Assembly (NCBI GenBank): GCA_905221605.1
Contig: CAJNDS010000113.1
Span: forward strand, 1,449,082 to 1,513,081
DNA: 64,000 bases
Reading direction: 5' to 3'
DNA from: Symbiodinium natans
Taxonomy: Eukaryota; Sar; Dinophyceae; Suessiales; Symbiodiniaceae
Below, piece after piece: positions 45,116 to 57,500 of the stretch. The notes under the pieces are model-generated. The model made no database searches and was not told the origin of the DNA. It saw nothing but the letters and a program-made list of their open reading frames with translations. The position numbers and the translations under genes are program-made. Position 1 is the first letter of the stretch. Each line of letters opens with the position of its first letter.

Positions 45116-46189
45116 CGCCACGTGGCCTAAAACGTGCAGGGCTAGCTGCATGATAGCATTCCGCAACGGCACGTTTCGCCCATCAGGACGAGCTGCAGGC
45201 GCACGAATCCTTGCTACAGCCAGCAATCACAAATCTAGCAGCTGGTTGAGGGTGTGCTGCACATCGCTGTACAAAGAGAACTGAGCCCGAAACCCTACAC
45301 CCAAAACCCCAAGCCCTCAACCCCAAACTTCCCAGCTTTGCAACTGGGGATCTGGGGGGCCGTTGCAGCCGAAGTCGGTCCCTTAGGGGCATGACTCTCT
45401 CACATTCTGATTGTTCTTAGGACTATTCTTGTTATTACTATCATGATTATATCACTGCTATTGTTATGAAAGTTGTTATGATTAAGATCAGTATTGTTAT
45501 TGATTATTCTTGTTGTGAGCATGATCACTATGCTCAACCTGCTGCCTTCACCTCCGTCACCCGATGAGTCCGACGAGTCAGAGGGCAGTCTTGGCCGAGG
45601 GCAAAGGGCGGAGTGCTTGTCAGGGATGCTGTCAGCGGAGAGGTCTGACCCTTGCAGTCTTGCTCTCATGTCCATTGTGCCCGTTTGTTCTATTGTGGGG
45701 CACATGGCTGCCGGAGTCGGACGCCTGCGGTTGAAGAGGGTATCCAGCTCCATGCATCAGGGACAGCTGCCTGCTCCGAGCTGCTGTGCTACAAGCAACA
45801 CAAGCATCAGCTGTGACCCAAAGCGGAATCTCCGTGGCCTCAGGATTGAGTCATTGTTTGGCAAACGACTTCCCCAGTCAGCCTGGTTAGGACACATTCT
45901 GGGACTGCAATTCCGGATGCAAGATGATGCAAGCCCTCAGGCACCTGAATTGGAGGTCGGCCATTCCGCGCCATGTTCGAAGGCAACACTCGCGGCCTCG
46001 ACAGGAGGCTCTGTGGCTCTTGCATACCAGTGCAGTGCGTGGTAATTGTGCAATGGAGCGAATAGTCAAGTGAACAAGAGCACACTTTCAATATCAGCAG
46101 CAGGGACGCTTGGCAAACAGCGTCTCAGCTCCAATCGGTCCAGACATATGCAAAGGTGGCTGCGCACGCACCCGGTTTGCCTGCAAATG

Positions 46190-49165
46190 TTAGGAGACTG
46201 CTTTGCATCCGCTGACATACGGTTTCTCTCTCTGATTGTGCTCACTAAGGCTGCAACTGCATCAGCGGCATCTGCCTTCGCAAACTGCGACTTTGAAAAC
46301 GTATTGAAAAGTTGCTTCGAGGAAATGTCGCTCACTAAGCAGCTGACCTGAGGTGAGCTCATCTTATTGCTGCTAAGAGCACGCTTCACCTCACATTGCA
46401 TCGAAACTTGCATGATTCGACTCGGTCTTCATCCACTTGCCTCCAGTTTGGTGCCGTTACGCAGGACAATGAACCGTGAGGGTGCACTCCTCAGCTTCTT
46501 TAAACATTTGCGAAGTCACGAAAACGCACAGCAAAGAAGGGTCGAGTCTACACAAGATCTGAAATCTCAGCCGTTGGCCCAAGCAACTCATCAATGGCCA
46601 GGGCATCATGAAAAATCACGAAGCCAAACCCTCGATGATTTTGTGGTCCACTGGCCTAGCATGTCCACTTTTCAGCCCAACACCGCCAGTTGCTCAAGGT
46701 TGTTCAAGCTCGGGTTTCGACACCATTCCCACTTTCATCTGTGGTTCGACACCTTCGACACAATATCGACATCATGTGTAAGCATCCGGTACAGCATCAC
46801 CGACATAGTCGACATAACCGACATAACCGACACAACGAACATCAAAACACACAACCCACAGGGCACTTCTGCAGCCACGCTTTCTTCACTCCAGCATGCT
46901 CGCTGAATATAGCCTCGCATCACGCAGGTTCCCTCCTGACTGAACATGCCTCATGCATCGTGAGGCCATTCCGCAAAAAGGCAGCACCAGTGCAGACTTG
47001 GCACGTAAAGGTCGTCTTGGTTCAAATCCTGAGGGACGCCTCCAACAAAAACCTTGGCAACCAACTCAACAGATCAGGTATGCTTCGCGCAAACTCCATT
47101 TTTGCGCAGCCGCGACCCAATGCTTGCTGACGAGGCGCCTTGCGGTCTTGGGCCATGTTGTTCACCACTTCAGGCCTCTCATAGCAGAACATCTCAACCA
47201 CAAAGGCGAACGCGGCTAGTACGCCATAGAATGCTGACAGCTGAGGGAGCAACCAAATCACAGCCAATCACAGCTTCAATGTTTTGGATATTCAAGTTCG
47301 AGCCAAGCCACTGCCCGCATCTCTCTCTTCAGGACTCAAAACTGAGAAAATGGGATCCCGATTCAAGGCGTGCGGGGTGTTTGTTATTTGGGGACCAGAT
47401 GGGTTGTGTGCAGGTCGTGGCTCGTTGCATGGCAATGTCTATGTCCCGAACTCTGCACACGAAGGGAAAATGCAGATATATGCAGGCAACCTAAAAAGAA
47501 AGGCCCTAATCCCACATTCTTACAAAGGTGGCGTATGGCTCTCGCGTAGCACGTTGCAGAAACGGGCACAAACCCCTAACAACACGAAGCCCAAGGTCAC
47601 GAGATGGCCTAAGAGCCGGCGGTTCACAAAATGTCAAGGCAATCAAAGTAGCTGCACAATTTGGCCGGAAGTGCTGGAGCTTCGTGCTGGAGCAAAGCTC
47701 GTCTCATAAGAACCGATACATGTCACCAAGTACCCTAGAAAACCGATTTTTCCAAAAACTAGCCAAACAGTTGGGCCTCCAATGAAACATTATCATCGGT
47801 TAGGCTGATACCACCAAATAATCGAAATTAACATTGCATACAGGCGACATGGGTTTTGCAACACCCTGCATTTCGCGTTTGTCTTGCGTCTACCAAGCTT
47901 TTTGCACGCCCACATGGTGGAAACGTGGCATGCAATAATGTTGGCGACCCTACAGGGAAGAAGCAGCGCCACGATGCGCCACGGACATTTAGCTACACGT
48001 TAACGAATTCACCGTTCCGGCTTCTCGTGCTGCTGCGAAGCCTGCTGCGTAGAATCTGGACGGCCTCACAAGAGAAGCGCATGCTCTGAACCCCACGAAG
48101 TCGCCGTAGCCAACACGCAAAGGGCCTCGCCCGAATGGAAGACGCCGTATTGCACCAAGCTCAAGGAAAGCTCACATTCAGCCGGCCACAACACACCGGG
48201 AATAAAACGCAGAAACACCGACACCGGGAATAAAACGCAGAACTGAAACAAGCAGCCGCGCAACCTCATTCTCTCAAGTCGGCGCGCACTGAGGTGACAA
48301 GGCTAAAGGACGACCCAAGGCCAACGAACAGACTGTCCAGCCCATTGGCAGAAAAGCAGCTTACTCTCGCCGTTGCATTTTAGTACCCTTTTGCAAGGCA
48401 CTTGAGCTAAAAAACAGCTGGAACACTCGGGTTTTTGACCAATGCCGCCTATCGCGCGTTCAAGTGGGTTTGTTTCCAGCACCAACACGCGCATTTGCGC
48501 GGCCACTCCAACCCCATGCGAGCACATAATCCGTAAGCTCGCAGAAACTCGCGAAACAACTTCTTACAAACACCACATAACCATCTCAGCCTACCTGCTC
48601 GATAGCGTTCTCCATGTCGTGCAATCTGCAGGCGCTGAAAATGGGCAACTACCAGTGCATGGCACGCTGGTGCAACAAAACACCAACCGCCGCTTTGCCA
48701 GCTTTTGTAGGTGTGCTGCGCACACCTCCTTTAGAAACTGTAAAATATTCAGTCTCGCTGCATCATCATCTTCAATAACTGTGAAAACGCTGACGCATCT
48801 ACAAACTCTGTGCATATAGAAGACAACTCAGGCGTGCAAATTTCCACGATCAACCACTGCACTGGCTGCACCTGACATATCTTCTCCCTCAACGTCACGC
48901 TGTCACGACCAAATGCTACCGCAATCAGCATAACAAGGCTCGCGTTCTCCTTCCTTGGTGGATCAACACACAGAGTGACTCCTGCGCTTAAGTTTTGATG
49001 CACAAGTCCCCTGGATTGGTAGGAAGGCCTGTATGGCAATTTTTTGAGCATTTGCTCTTGCACAAAACAGACTCTCACATCAACGTTGGTGACTTTACGA
49101 AGACCTTCTGCTTTGCTGACCTTCAGAATCGCAGCAGATCTCTGGGACAGTGCTTTTTGTTCCAT
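46190..49165 (-). CDS. Scattered candidate exons, unknown protein(s)
   Basis: Minus-strand blocks with coding character: 48850-49060 (KLPYRPSYQSRGLVHQNLSA, VMLIAVAFGRDSVTLREKIC), 48700-48770 (LNILQFLKEVCAAHLQKLAK), 47080-47240 (QLSAFYGVLAAFAFVVEMFC, YERPEVVNNMAQDRKAPRQQ) and 46190-46330 (FNTFSKSQFAKADAADAVAA, LVSTIRERNRMSADA). They share strand and spacing with the blocks at 44.7-45.1 kb and may belong to one gene. No family is recognised and splice sites were not resolved. Confidence 0.3.
48304..48515. repeat. Dispersed repeat, copy 1 (pair with 50865-51050)
   Basis: Shares long near-identical stretches with 50865-51050, including CGAACAGACTGTCCAGCC, TTGCATTTTAGTACCCTTTT and AAAAAACAGCTGGAACACTC. 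The two copies are in the same orientation about 2.5 kb apart and differ by substitutions and small indels. No coding capacity is evident. Confidence 0.85.
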
Positions 49166-49799
49166 CCGAACACATCATTTATGATGAAAAAACGGATGAA
49201 AAAATAACAACAGAAAACACCCTCCACTCACAAATCACACTGCGCTCCGACCCCCAGGACGCGTCAACATAACACGTCAACTTCAAAGCCCCTGCTTGAA
49301 GCCTTGAAGCCCATGACACGCTCAAAGTGTCTCAACACATTCTCATCGCGCATGCTTAAAAAGAACTCTCAAGAGGTTGCGATTGCCCCGCGCCTACATC
49401 AAACACGCAATATTAATTTCGAACATCAACGCACGTCAACGTTATCAGAATCTTTTGGCTGCTTCTGCTGTCCACCGTCTGCTCAGAGATTCCTCTTCAT
49501 TGTCAAACAACTAACTCTCTCAGACACTTTCCAAGCTTCAACGTGGAGGCTCCGTGAATTGAATCATACTACCGCTCGACATCATCTCAATGCCCTGCTT
49601 GCTGCTACCATCTTCTTTGACCACACTTCCCTTCGAATTGAGCTTTGCAGTTGATGGGAGGGAAGAAGACAGCGAACAACAAGAAACAGCCAGTTCCAGC
49701 ATCGGCCTAAGGAAAACCTCTGACAGACCGGGCATATGTTTTTTCAGGGTGTTGGGGGGGGAGAACATATAACTCTCGAACTTGGTCAAAAAAACATTC

Positions 49800-49960
49800 G
49801 TGGGACCCCCCCCTCCCTCCCCTCCTCCAGCAAGTTGAGCACTTCTGGGCGATGTTTAGCGGCCACATGTCCTTCCTCCGGGTCCTGCCCAACAGAGCTC
49901 AGTCTGCCGAAGCCCTCCCCTGACGGCAACATCTCAGCATGAAGGCCCCGTGCAGAGTGA
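49800..49960 (-). CDS. Candidate exon, unknown protein
   Basis: The minus strand reads LHAEMLPSGEGFGRLSSVGQ then DPEEGHVAAKHRPEVLNLLE. It is acidic, probably helical, and has no recognisable domain. It could be an upstream exon of the 46-49 kb candidates. Confidence 0.25.
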
Positions 49961-50319
49961 GGTGTTGTAGGAGCCCACGATGCATGTACCATATCGTAAG
50001 TTTTCTGAATTTCAATCGACCAACCTGGCCACGCTACGATGAGGACCCCGTTTCCAGGACGAGATTACTGGTTTGACGCGCATCCGCCAGATAGGCCGCG
50101 TTGCTAGGCACTGGCGTTCAAGTTACGTCAGAAAAGACTTTGAGGGCGGCGGAAAGCTGGGGTCTGTGGCCCAACAAGCAAACGGGGAAGTCAGAAGACT
50201 CTTATCATATATTATCTAAAAACCACAGGCTTGGACTCTGGCACTGTTTTTGGAGAAGGCATGTCAGGTAATTGGAGCACTTTTTGAAGTCACCTGCAAC
50301 AGGGCCCAAGAAGCTTGAA

Positions 50320-50780
50320 AACCTAAAGTCTCTCTTCTCTACTTGTTCTCTACTTGTTCTCTACTTTTTGAATAATGAACGCAAGAAAGAGCGTGGAACT
50401 TAGATCAAGTTTCTCCTCTGATTTTCGAATAATGAACATGAGAAACAAAAACCAGAAACGAGGGGGTGGAATTTAGAACGATTATCACTCATCTCATTTT
50501 TGTGGCCATGGTCTGAGAGTCCCTCTACCCCCCGCTTTTTGATGGCGTCAAAGACTCTGTTATCTTTTTAGATGATTTCTCTATCAAAGTCTCAAGTCTG
50601 TGCTCCTCTATTTTCGAAATTACAAACGAGGGGTTTTAGACTTATTTTCTTGATCAATTCTGCACTCCTCTGGTTTTCGAATACTGAACCTAAGAAACAA
50701 AACACAAGAAACGAGGAGGGGTGGAATTTATGTCTCACTCCTCTCATACGAACAAACAAAAAACGACTTGTTTTGAACAG
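50320..50780. repeat. Degenerate ~110-bp repeats (TTTTCGAATAATGAAC units)
   Basis: At least three diverged units share CTCCTCT, TTTTCGAATA(A)TGAAC, AAGAAACAAAA and AACGAGG-GGTGGAATTTA blocks. They lie between the two copies of the dispersed repeat. No gene is apparent. Confidence 0.6.
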
Positions 50781-50864
50781 AAACAATGAGTGATGCAAAA
50801 TAGTTCGAAAACAAGAAAGTTCCTGCCGAAACAGTTGTTCGAGAACCTGGGTTGCTAAAAATAC

Positions 50865-51050
50865 GACCCAAGGGCAACGAACAGACTGTCCAGCCTATTG
50901 GCAGAGAAGCTTGCTCTCGCCGTTGCATTTTAGTACCCTTTTGCAAGGCACTTGCGCTAAAAAACAGCTGGAACACTCGGGTTTTTTACCAACGCCGCCT
51001 ATCGCGAGTTCGAGTGGGTTGTTCCCGCACCACGCGCACTTGCGCGGCGC
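50865..51050. repeat. Dispersed repeat, copy 2 (pair with 48304-48515)
   Basis: Same orientation and order of blocks as copy 1. It has CCTATTGGCAGAGAAGC where copy 1 has CCCATTGGCAGAAAAGC, with comparable scattered differences elsewhere. Confidence 0.85.
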
Positions 51051-51499
51051 GAGCGGGATGCCAAGGAAAACAATTGGCTGCCGGAGTGCCCAGTTGCTGG
51101 GCTTGAACAGTGCTTTCGTTTCGGGGAAGAGGCATAGCCGAGGTGCAGGTTGACAGTCCCATGAGTGCTGGCCAAGAGAGAAGCGTCGCGTTTTCATTGG
51201 CAGTCGCAAATTCGCAGCCCTAGGCTGTTTTGACTTCAAACGCTAGTGCTGTACTCCCGCTCTCTCTCTCTCTCTCTCTTTTTTCTTTGCCAGCCACCCT
51301 TTCCGAGGAGTGCAGTTCTCTTGGACCTCAACATCGATCGCCTCACGCACACATCATACAGCACAGTGGCGGCCAGTCGCATTTGCAGTCGAGAAGACCT
51401 TCTCATATTGCGTCCTTTTCCACTGTGGCTCTTCCAACGCGGTGCGCCAGATGGACCTGAGCTATTGCTCAAAAAGCTACGTGGAGAGCTCAATCTGCA

Positions 51500-51640
51500 A
51501 GACATTCGGGAAGCAAGGTGGCCCGAGCGCCTCCTGTTCGAAATGCAAAGAAATCAAACCTTGGAAGCCTTCTCAGATTTGCAATGGAAACGAATCCAAG
51601 CCACAAAGCCCGCCGAATGTCTCAACTGTCAAAACGTCCA
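51500..51640 (+). pseudogene. Frameshifted CxxC...CxxC zinc-binding exon
   Basis: One plus-strand frame gives CSKCKEIK at about 51537-51560. The adjacent frame gives LEAFSDLQWKRIQATKP then AECLNC at about 51565-51625. Together they have the order of a Stc1-like or related zinc domain (CxxC, FS-x-x-Q-W, CxxC), but the two halves are one base out of register near 51560. This suggests a pseudogene or sequencing error. The family assignment rests on pattern only. Confidence 0.35.
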
Positions 51641-52458
51641 AACGAACGGTAAACGAAAAAAGACTACGTTGACTTTGATAGGCGATCATCGACAACTAGC
51701 AGGGGTCTCGAACCAATCACAGGGTCACAGGCTTGCTTTCCCTGGCCCGGTGACCCTGGGCAGGTTGAGCAGGCGCCATGCCACTCGCTGTCTCGGCTCC
51801 TGGAAACATCGACTTGGGAGTCTCCGATTTTATGGGTATCCTTTTTTGAAGTTTGGGGGTATATTTAATCGGGTACCTCCGGTACACGCCAGCTGCCTCT
51901 AGTAACTAGAAGGACAAGGAGACTCCAACGCAGCTAGGAACCCAGCGATTGTCCAATGTTTTGGTCATTGGCATGTCGTGCAGGCAAAAGCGCGCTGATC
52001 CACCCAGCCCCCTTTTCCGGCGCCAGCTGCCAACAGAGGCTCACGAGGAGTCGGGTGCTTGCGACTTGGGTTTTTTGCCTAACGGCAAAATGGGGGTGCG
52101 AAGCACTCTCCCGCTATGTCTGTAGCCTCCGAGAAAAAATTGCGCAAGAAGCAGAACAGAGACCTTACAGTTGCAGAATCCATCAGTTGCAAAATCCATG
52201 AAACAGCTGCAGTATAACAAAGTAAACCAAAACCTCTGGTCTCTAGAAGCCGCCAGCGTCACGCGTCAAACGATTCACAAATATATAGAAGCCGCAAGAA
52301 CGATTCACAACTCGAAAGAACCACAAATATTCAGAAAACATACAAAAGCAAAATCAGAGAGACAAACAAAGAGCCAGAAAGAGGTCAGGAAAAATACAAA
52401 AACAACGCAAACCAAATCAAAAACAGATTTGCACTCAAAAATTTTTCAACCATACAAG

Positions 52459-52832
<374 letters not shown>

Positions 52833-53141
52833 TTTTCATTCCAATCGCAGCCGGTCTCTCAGCTTAGCGTCAGGTACGTGGCAGCGCATTGCACCGGTGC
52901 TTCAAGAGCACTAGAACCACATGGGCAAGTCCCGCTACGAATAGCTGCAAACTTGCGGCCTACTCAACTTGTCAAGAGAATGGTGCACCAGTGCACCCTT
53001 CACTCGATCAAAAGAGTGCAAAATCAGATAAGTAGAAAGCGAAAACGTAAAACATGAAAACAGGTCGTAGAGCTATCGACATCGCTACAGCCATCTGTTA
53101 TGGCATCTTGCATTCATCATGGTGTTTCTCTGTACAAAGTG

Positions 53142-53330
53142 CAGTCCTGAGAACTGCAGTGGCCCCAGGAGGGCACACTGAGGACCACGCACAGCACCCT
53201 GTAGTCCTATGAAACTGCAAGTGGCCCCAAGAGGGCGCACTGAGGACCACGTTCAGCGCCCTGTAGTCCTGTGAACTGCAAGTGGCCCTTGGAGGGCACA
53301 CTGGGGACCGTGTAGTTCAGTACCCAAGAA
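53142..53330. repeat. ~62-bp tandem repeat, three copies
   Basis: Units contain GTGGCCCCAGGAGGGC, ACTGAGGACCACG and CCCTGTAGTCCTGTGAACTG with modest divergence. A minus-strand frame runs through it but has no domain. Confidence 0.85.
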
Positions 53331-54196
53331 AGGTCTGGCCGCAGAGCATCGCCAGAACACAGCTTTCTCGCACTTACTAACTGTGACCCGGAAGGACGTA
53401 ACGTCAAAACCCAGACCACATCTCGAAGCATACGTGGGGTCGGGGCCCAGTGCGGGCCATCCCATCCGAGGATAGGGTAGGTTGCCGCCGGCAGTCTGTC
53501 AGCATTCGGGACAAGGCAGCGATGATCTGCAGCTACACACTCCTCGGGTATCTGAACTAGAGGTACACAGGCACAAGGGCTGCGCTTGGCAATGTCGAGT
53601 AGCTCTATTGCAAGCTGGCATAAAGGATCTCTTGACACATCGGTTCCACTTGTGAGTAGGTCCCTGCTTCCCATCTGTGACCTGAACTCCGTTTAGCTTC
53701 GGCACCTGAAGTCGTCGCTGATAGGCAAGGGAGTTGCCTTCCCCAGCTCCAACGGAAAGAGCTGGAACCCTCACACTGTGGGACACCTGACAATGTAGCA
53801 ATATAAGTAGAGTCGTCAGTCGGCATCCCACCCCGGACTTGGGACCGGGCCGACTATCTATAAGGAGGTGTGGCACTATGCGCTCAAAGTTAGGGATGGG
53901 TATGCCCCACTTTTTTTTACACCCGCTCAACCCTCATTCGTTTTTTCCCTAGGGGGGGATATACGTTTTCAACATTTCAATATATTTTTCCTCATTTTTG
54001 ACATCCGACCCTCATCCGTTCCTCGCAAAAAATCCCAATAAAAAATCAATAATTTTATGATAAAAAATATTAAAAATTTCATCATAAAATTTTCCAAAAT
54101 TTTCATAACAATAATATTTCAAAATTTTCATCTTAAAAATCTTCCAAAAATATTTGTTGAAAAATTGCATTTTTATAAAATATCTTGGTTAAAAAT

Positions 54197-54514
54197 CTAA
54201 ATATATTTATCACCCTCTTTTACAACCTTATAATATTCCATTGTTTCCGGTTTAGGCTGTAAAATTGCTCCATCGTTTAATTTCTTGATATAGGCGTTTC
54301 TTTTGTTTGTATATGAGGCTTCGGTATTTAAATTGCTTGTTCTGGATTTAGGTTTTTCACTGATAGCCTCAATTTTTTCTAACATCAAATCCATTTTATG
54401 ATGCACCTCCGAAATCATATCATAAATTTTTTCGTTAAATTCTTCCGCTTCTTCCTCCTTTGGTTTTTCTAATATCGGCTCCTCTTTAACGACCTTGGTT
54501 TTGCTAACGGGCAT
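54197..54514 (-). CDS. Small charged protein (105 aa), element gene
   Basis: Starts MPVSKTKVVKEEPILEKPKE. The middle is a probable amphipathic helix (FNEKIYDMISEVHHKMDLML then EKIEAISEK), and the C-terminus is basic. No known domain, signal peptide or membrane segment. It is the last minus-strand gene, following the polymerase fusion by 43 bp. Its upstream AAAACTTTTATAT motif matches that of other element genes, which supports the start. Function unknown; structural or regulatory roles are both possible. Confidence 0.65.
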   Translation of the reverse strand: MPVSKTKVVKEEPILEKPKEEEAEEFNEKIYDMISEVHHKMDLMLEKIEAISEKPKSRTSNLNTEASYTNKRNAYIKKLNDGAILQPKPETMEYYKVVKEGDKYI

Positions 54515-54530
54515 ATATACAATATAATAT

Positions 54531-54568
54531 AAAAGTTTTTTTTAAAACTAAATCTTTTTAAAACTTTT
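54531..54568. promoter_or_regulatory. Palindrome upstream of 105-aa gene (diverged copy)
   Basis: Inverted arms AAAAGTTTT and AAAACTTTT flank a TTTTAAAAC-type centre, 17 bp upstream of the start at 54514. It spans the stop codon of the polymerase gene (54558-54560). It is a variant of the 25-nt palindrome found before the other genes. Confidence 0.5.
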
Positions 54569-57500
54569 CCTTGTCGCTCATACAGCAGTTGCACTTTTTA
54601 CAATATGCTATGCAGTTGCTTATCGTGTGGGTTTGGTCGTTAAATTTTCTTTGTGCCGTAAGGTTCGTTCTTATATTTCCGTTTATTGACTTTACATAAA
54701 AATCTACATTGCATAATTCGCACCTCCCGTTCAGTCTATCTAATAACCAATCTGCCGTGATATAGTTTTTATGATCAATTTTCCTTTTAGCTTTTCTGTC
54801 TTGTTCCTTATATCCCTCCACCTTTCTTTTCAAATAATTGTAAATGCAGTTTTTATTAAAATCATCGTCGTCATCATCGTATTTATAAAAACTCACATTA
54901 TTTAAATCAGTTGCTCTTGTAATAGCTGTCCATATCCAATTCTTATCTACTAAACAATGGTTGTAATCAAATATTGTTATACCTCCCTCGATGCTGGAAC
55001 CTTGGACACTGTGGCAGGTATAACAATAATTGAAAATAAAATGCTTCCTCAACATATCTAACGGTAATTTTTGTATTTTCTTATCGTGCTCGTCTTCCAA
55101 CACTACCATATTTTCAATGATGTTTAAAATCTTGTATTTAAAATTTACTTGAAATTTATATTCTGTTGATTTTAAATACTCTCTGCATATCATCACCTCG
55201 CCTACTTCATACTCGCCCTTTCTATTTTGCTTTTTTCTTATTTGGTTTGCTACTTCCTTGCAGGTGTCGTTCAAATAAGCTACATTATTTTCGTTTAGGT
55301 TCATATCGGAAGTGTATTTGAAATATTTTTCTACTAGCTCTCTGACCTTAATATTATTTTCAAAAATGTCAATATAAATATTTTCTAACTTTTGCCTGTC
55401 TTCCTCTTTTCTTAACCTCTTACAAACTTTCAAATAAATATTATATTTAAAAATCTTATCAACACAGTTATCAGCGTATTCTTCGTGCTCCTGTAAATTT
55501 GTTAATTCCGATACTGGTTTTAATTGCTTACCGTCTCCTGTTGCCACTACTATTTTATCTTGATTTTGTTCTACAAACTCCCTAATTCTATTTAACACCC
55601 GCAGTCCGTTAAAATAAATCTCGTCAAACACTATAACATCATAACCGGAATAATCAAACTTTTCTAACTTCTCGTCTCCGACTGCTATGGAAAAAAACTT
55701 ATTAACTGTTACCGCTTCCTGTCCGTATTTTTGGACTAGCTTATTTGTAGGACACACGAATAAAACATTCATTCCCATTCGCGCCATTTTTTCACATATA
55801 TAGCTTTTTCCGGAACCGGCATATTTTGCCCTGATCATAACGTGTTTAGCGCTAATAACCTTTTCTATGATATTTGTTGTATCATATTCGTCCTTAATTT
55901 TTATTGCTGTATTCTTGTAGACGGGGATTTTATCCAGTTCGTTGTTTTTCCTTTGATATGTTTCACTCGGCAGTTTTACTTCCTCTCCTTCTTTATTCGT
56001 TCTCCATTCTCCTATACCAGCTTTCATTTCTAATACTTCCTTTGCTTTTTCCACATCTTCGGATTTAATAACAAATGCATCTGTTTTTACACTGACTGCC
56101 TTTATAGAATTTTTCCTTAATTTATTATAATCTTGGCACATTTTAAAATTATGATCTTGAAGCAACAGCTCTTTTATGTAAATAAAACCGTTGTTTAATG
56201 TTGCCTTGTCTGAAACATTAACCAAATAATATTCCATACCTTCTTCTTCTGTCGTCTGTAATTGCATAGTAAAGTCATCGTTTTCTATATCGCCTTCGTA
56301 AGTTGTTTGATCTCGACATTCCATTTCTGTTATTTTGTGAATTTTACCTCCGTGCCTTAATTGAAAATCCGATGCCTCCCTAATGTTCTTAAAGACGATG
56401 CTTTTTTGATCAGTGCTACCCGTTTTTTCCAAAAGTCCGATATTAACGTTTACAATAAGTTTTTTAATCAGTTTATCCAGCTCTTCTTCGTCGCTAATAG
56501 TTTTGTTCCATAATTCTTTTACATAATCGTTATAATTTACCTCGTGGATAAAAGACGGCGTCTTATAATACAATATGTTCAGTTTATTGGTGTCGATTTG
56601 TTTCAAATATTTTCCGTAAATCAGGTTATACCTCTTGTTAAACATTAAAAAGGTGCTGGGTTTTACAATTCCGCAGTGGCTACAATCTTCAACGAAAAAT
56701 AAAGTGTAATCCGACATCGTGTTAAAATTCATCTCTTTAAGGTAGTTTTTCCAGACATCGAACTGATTAAAAACCGGCGCCTGTGTAATCCCTACTAGTC
56801 TGCTTGTGTATGCTTTCGTTATGTCAATCTCGGTTAGGTTTTTTGGTATGGAACCCTTGTCTGTGAAAAGTCCTGCTGGTGGTATGGTTTTTGCTTCGTC
56901 GTAAATTTCCAAATCCACTTTGTTATAAAACGACTTGTGCAATGGATTAAACAGACTTTTATTAAAATGAAACATTGCATCGTTCATATTGTTGTATGTT
57001 TTTTCGTTATCAACTGCGATACATCCATCGGAAGAGTCCTTAATCAGATTTTGGGTTTTTATTATAAAGGTGGTTTTTTTAAGTTTCATTTTTATTTGTG
57101 TTATAATGCCTGCTTGAAATCTGATCTGTGGCTCATATCTAGCATTCACTAGTTCAAAAAATATTTCGGTTAAATTGTTAAGTTCAGGCACTAAATGAAT
57201 AGTTTTTGGTTCTTTGTCTTTACTGACCATTTTCAAAATGTCGTGTGTGTCTCTGAACATTTTAAATTCGGGTGGCTCTTCTTTTTCGTTTAAATGGTAG
57301 TCCGTGGATGCTTTCACCAGTGGTCTTTCTTCTTCTTCGTTTTGTTTATGTTCTATACTTTTTAGATCGTTATTTATCGTGTATATATGGCTGTTTTTTA
57401 CTATGGCATAAAACGGCTTTATTCTTCGTTTGTTGTGCTCGGGCTCGTGTTTATAAATCAGCTTGTTGAAGCTGTTGTAAATTCTAGCTGGTATTTTGAA

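Noticed and set aside
53930-54060. Terminal inverted repeat of the virus-like element
   Set aside because: The direct repeat ACCCTCATYCGTT at the left edge has no complementary copy visible in 63.0-64.0 kb.
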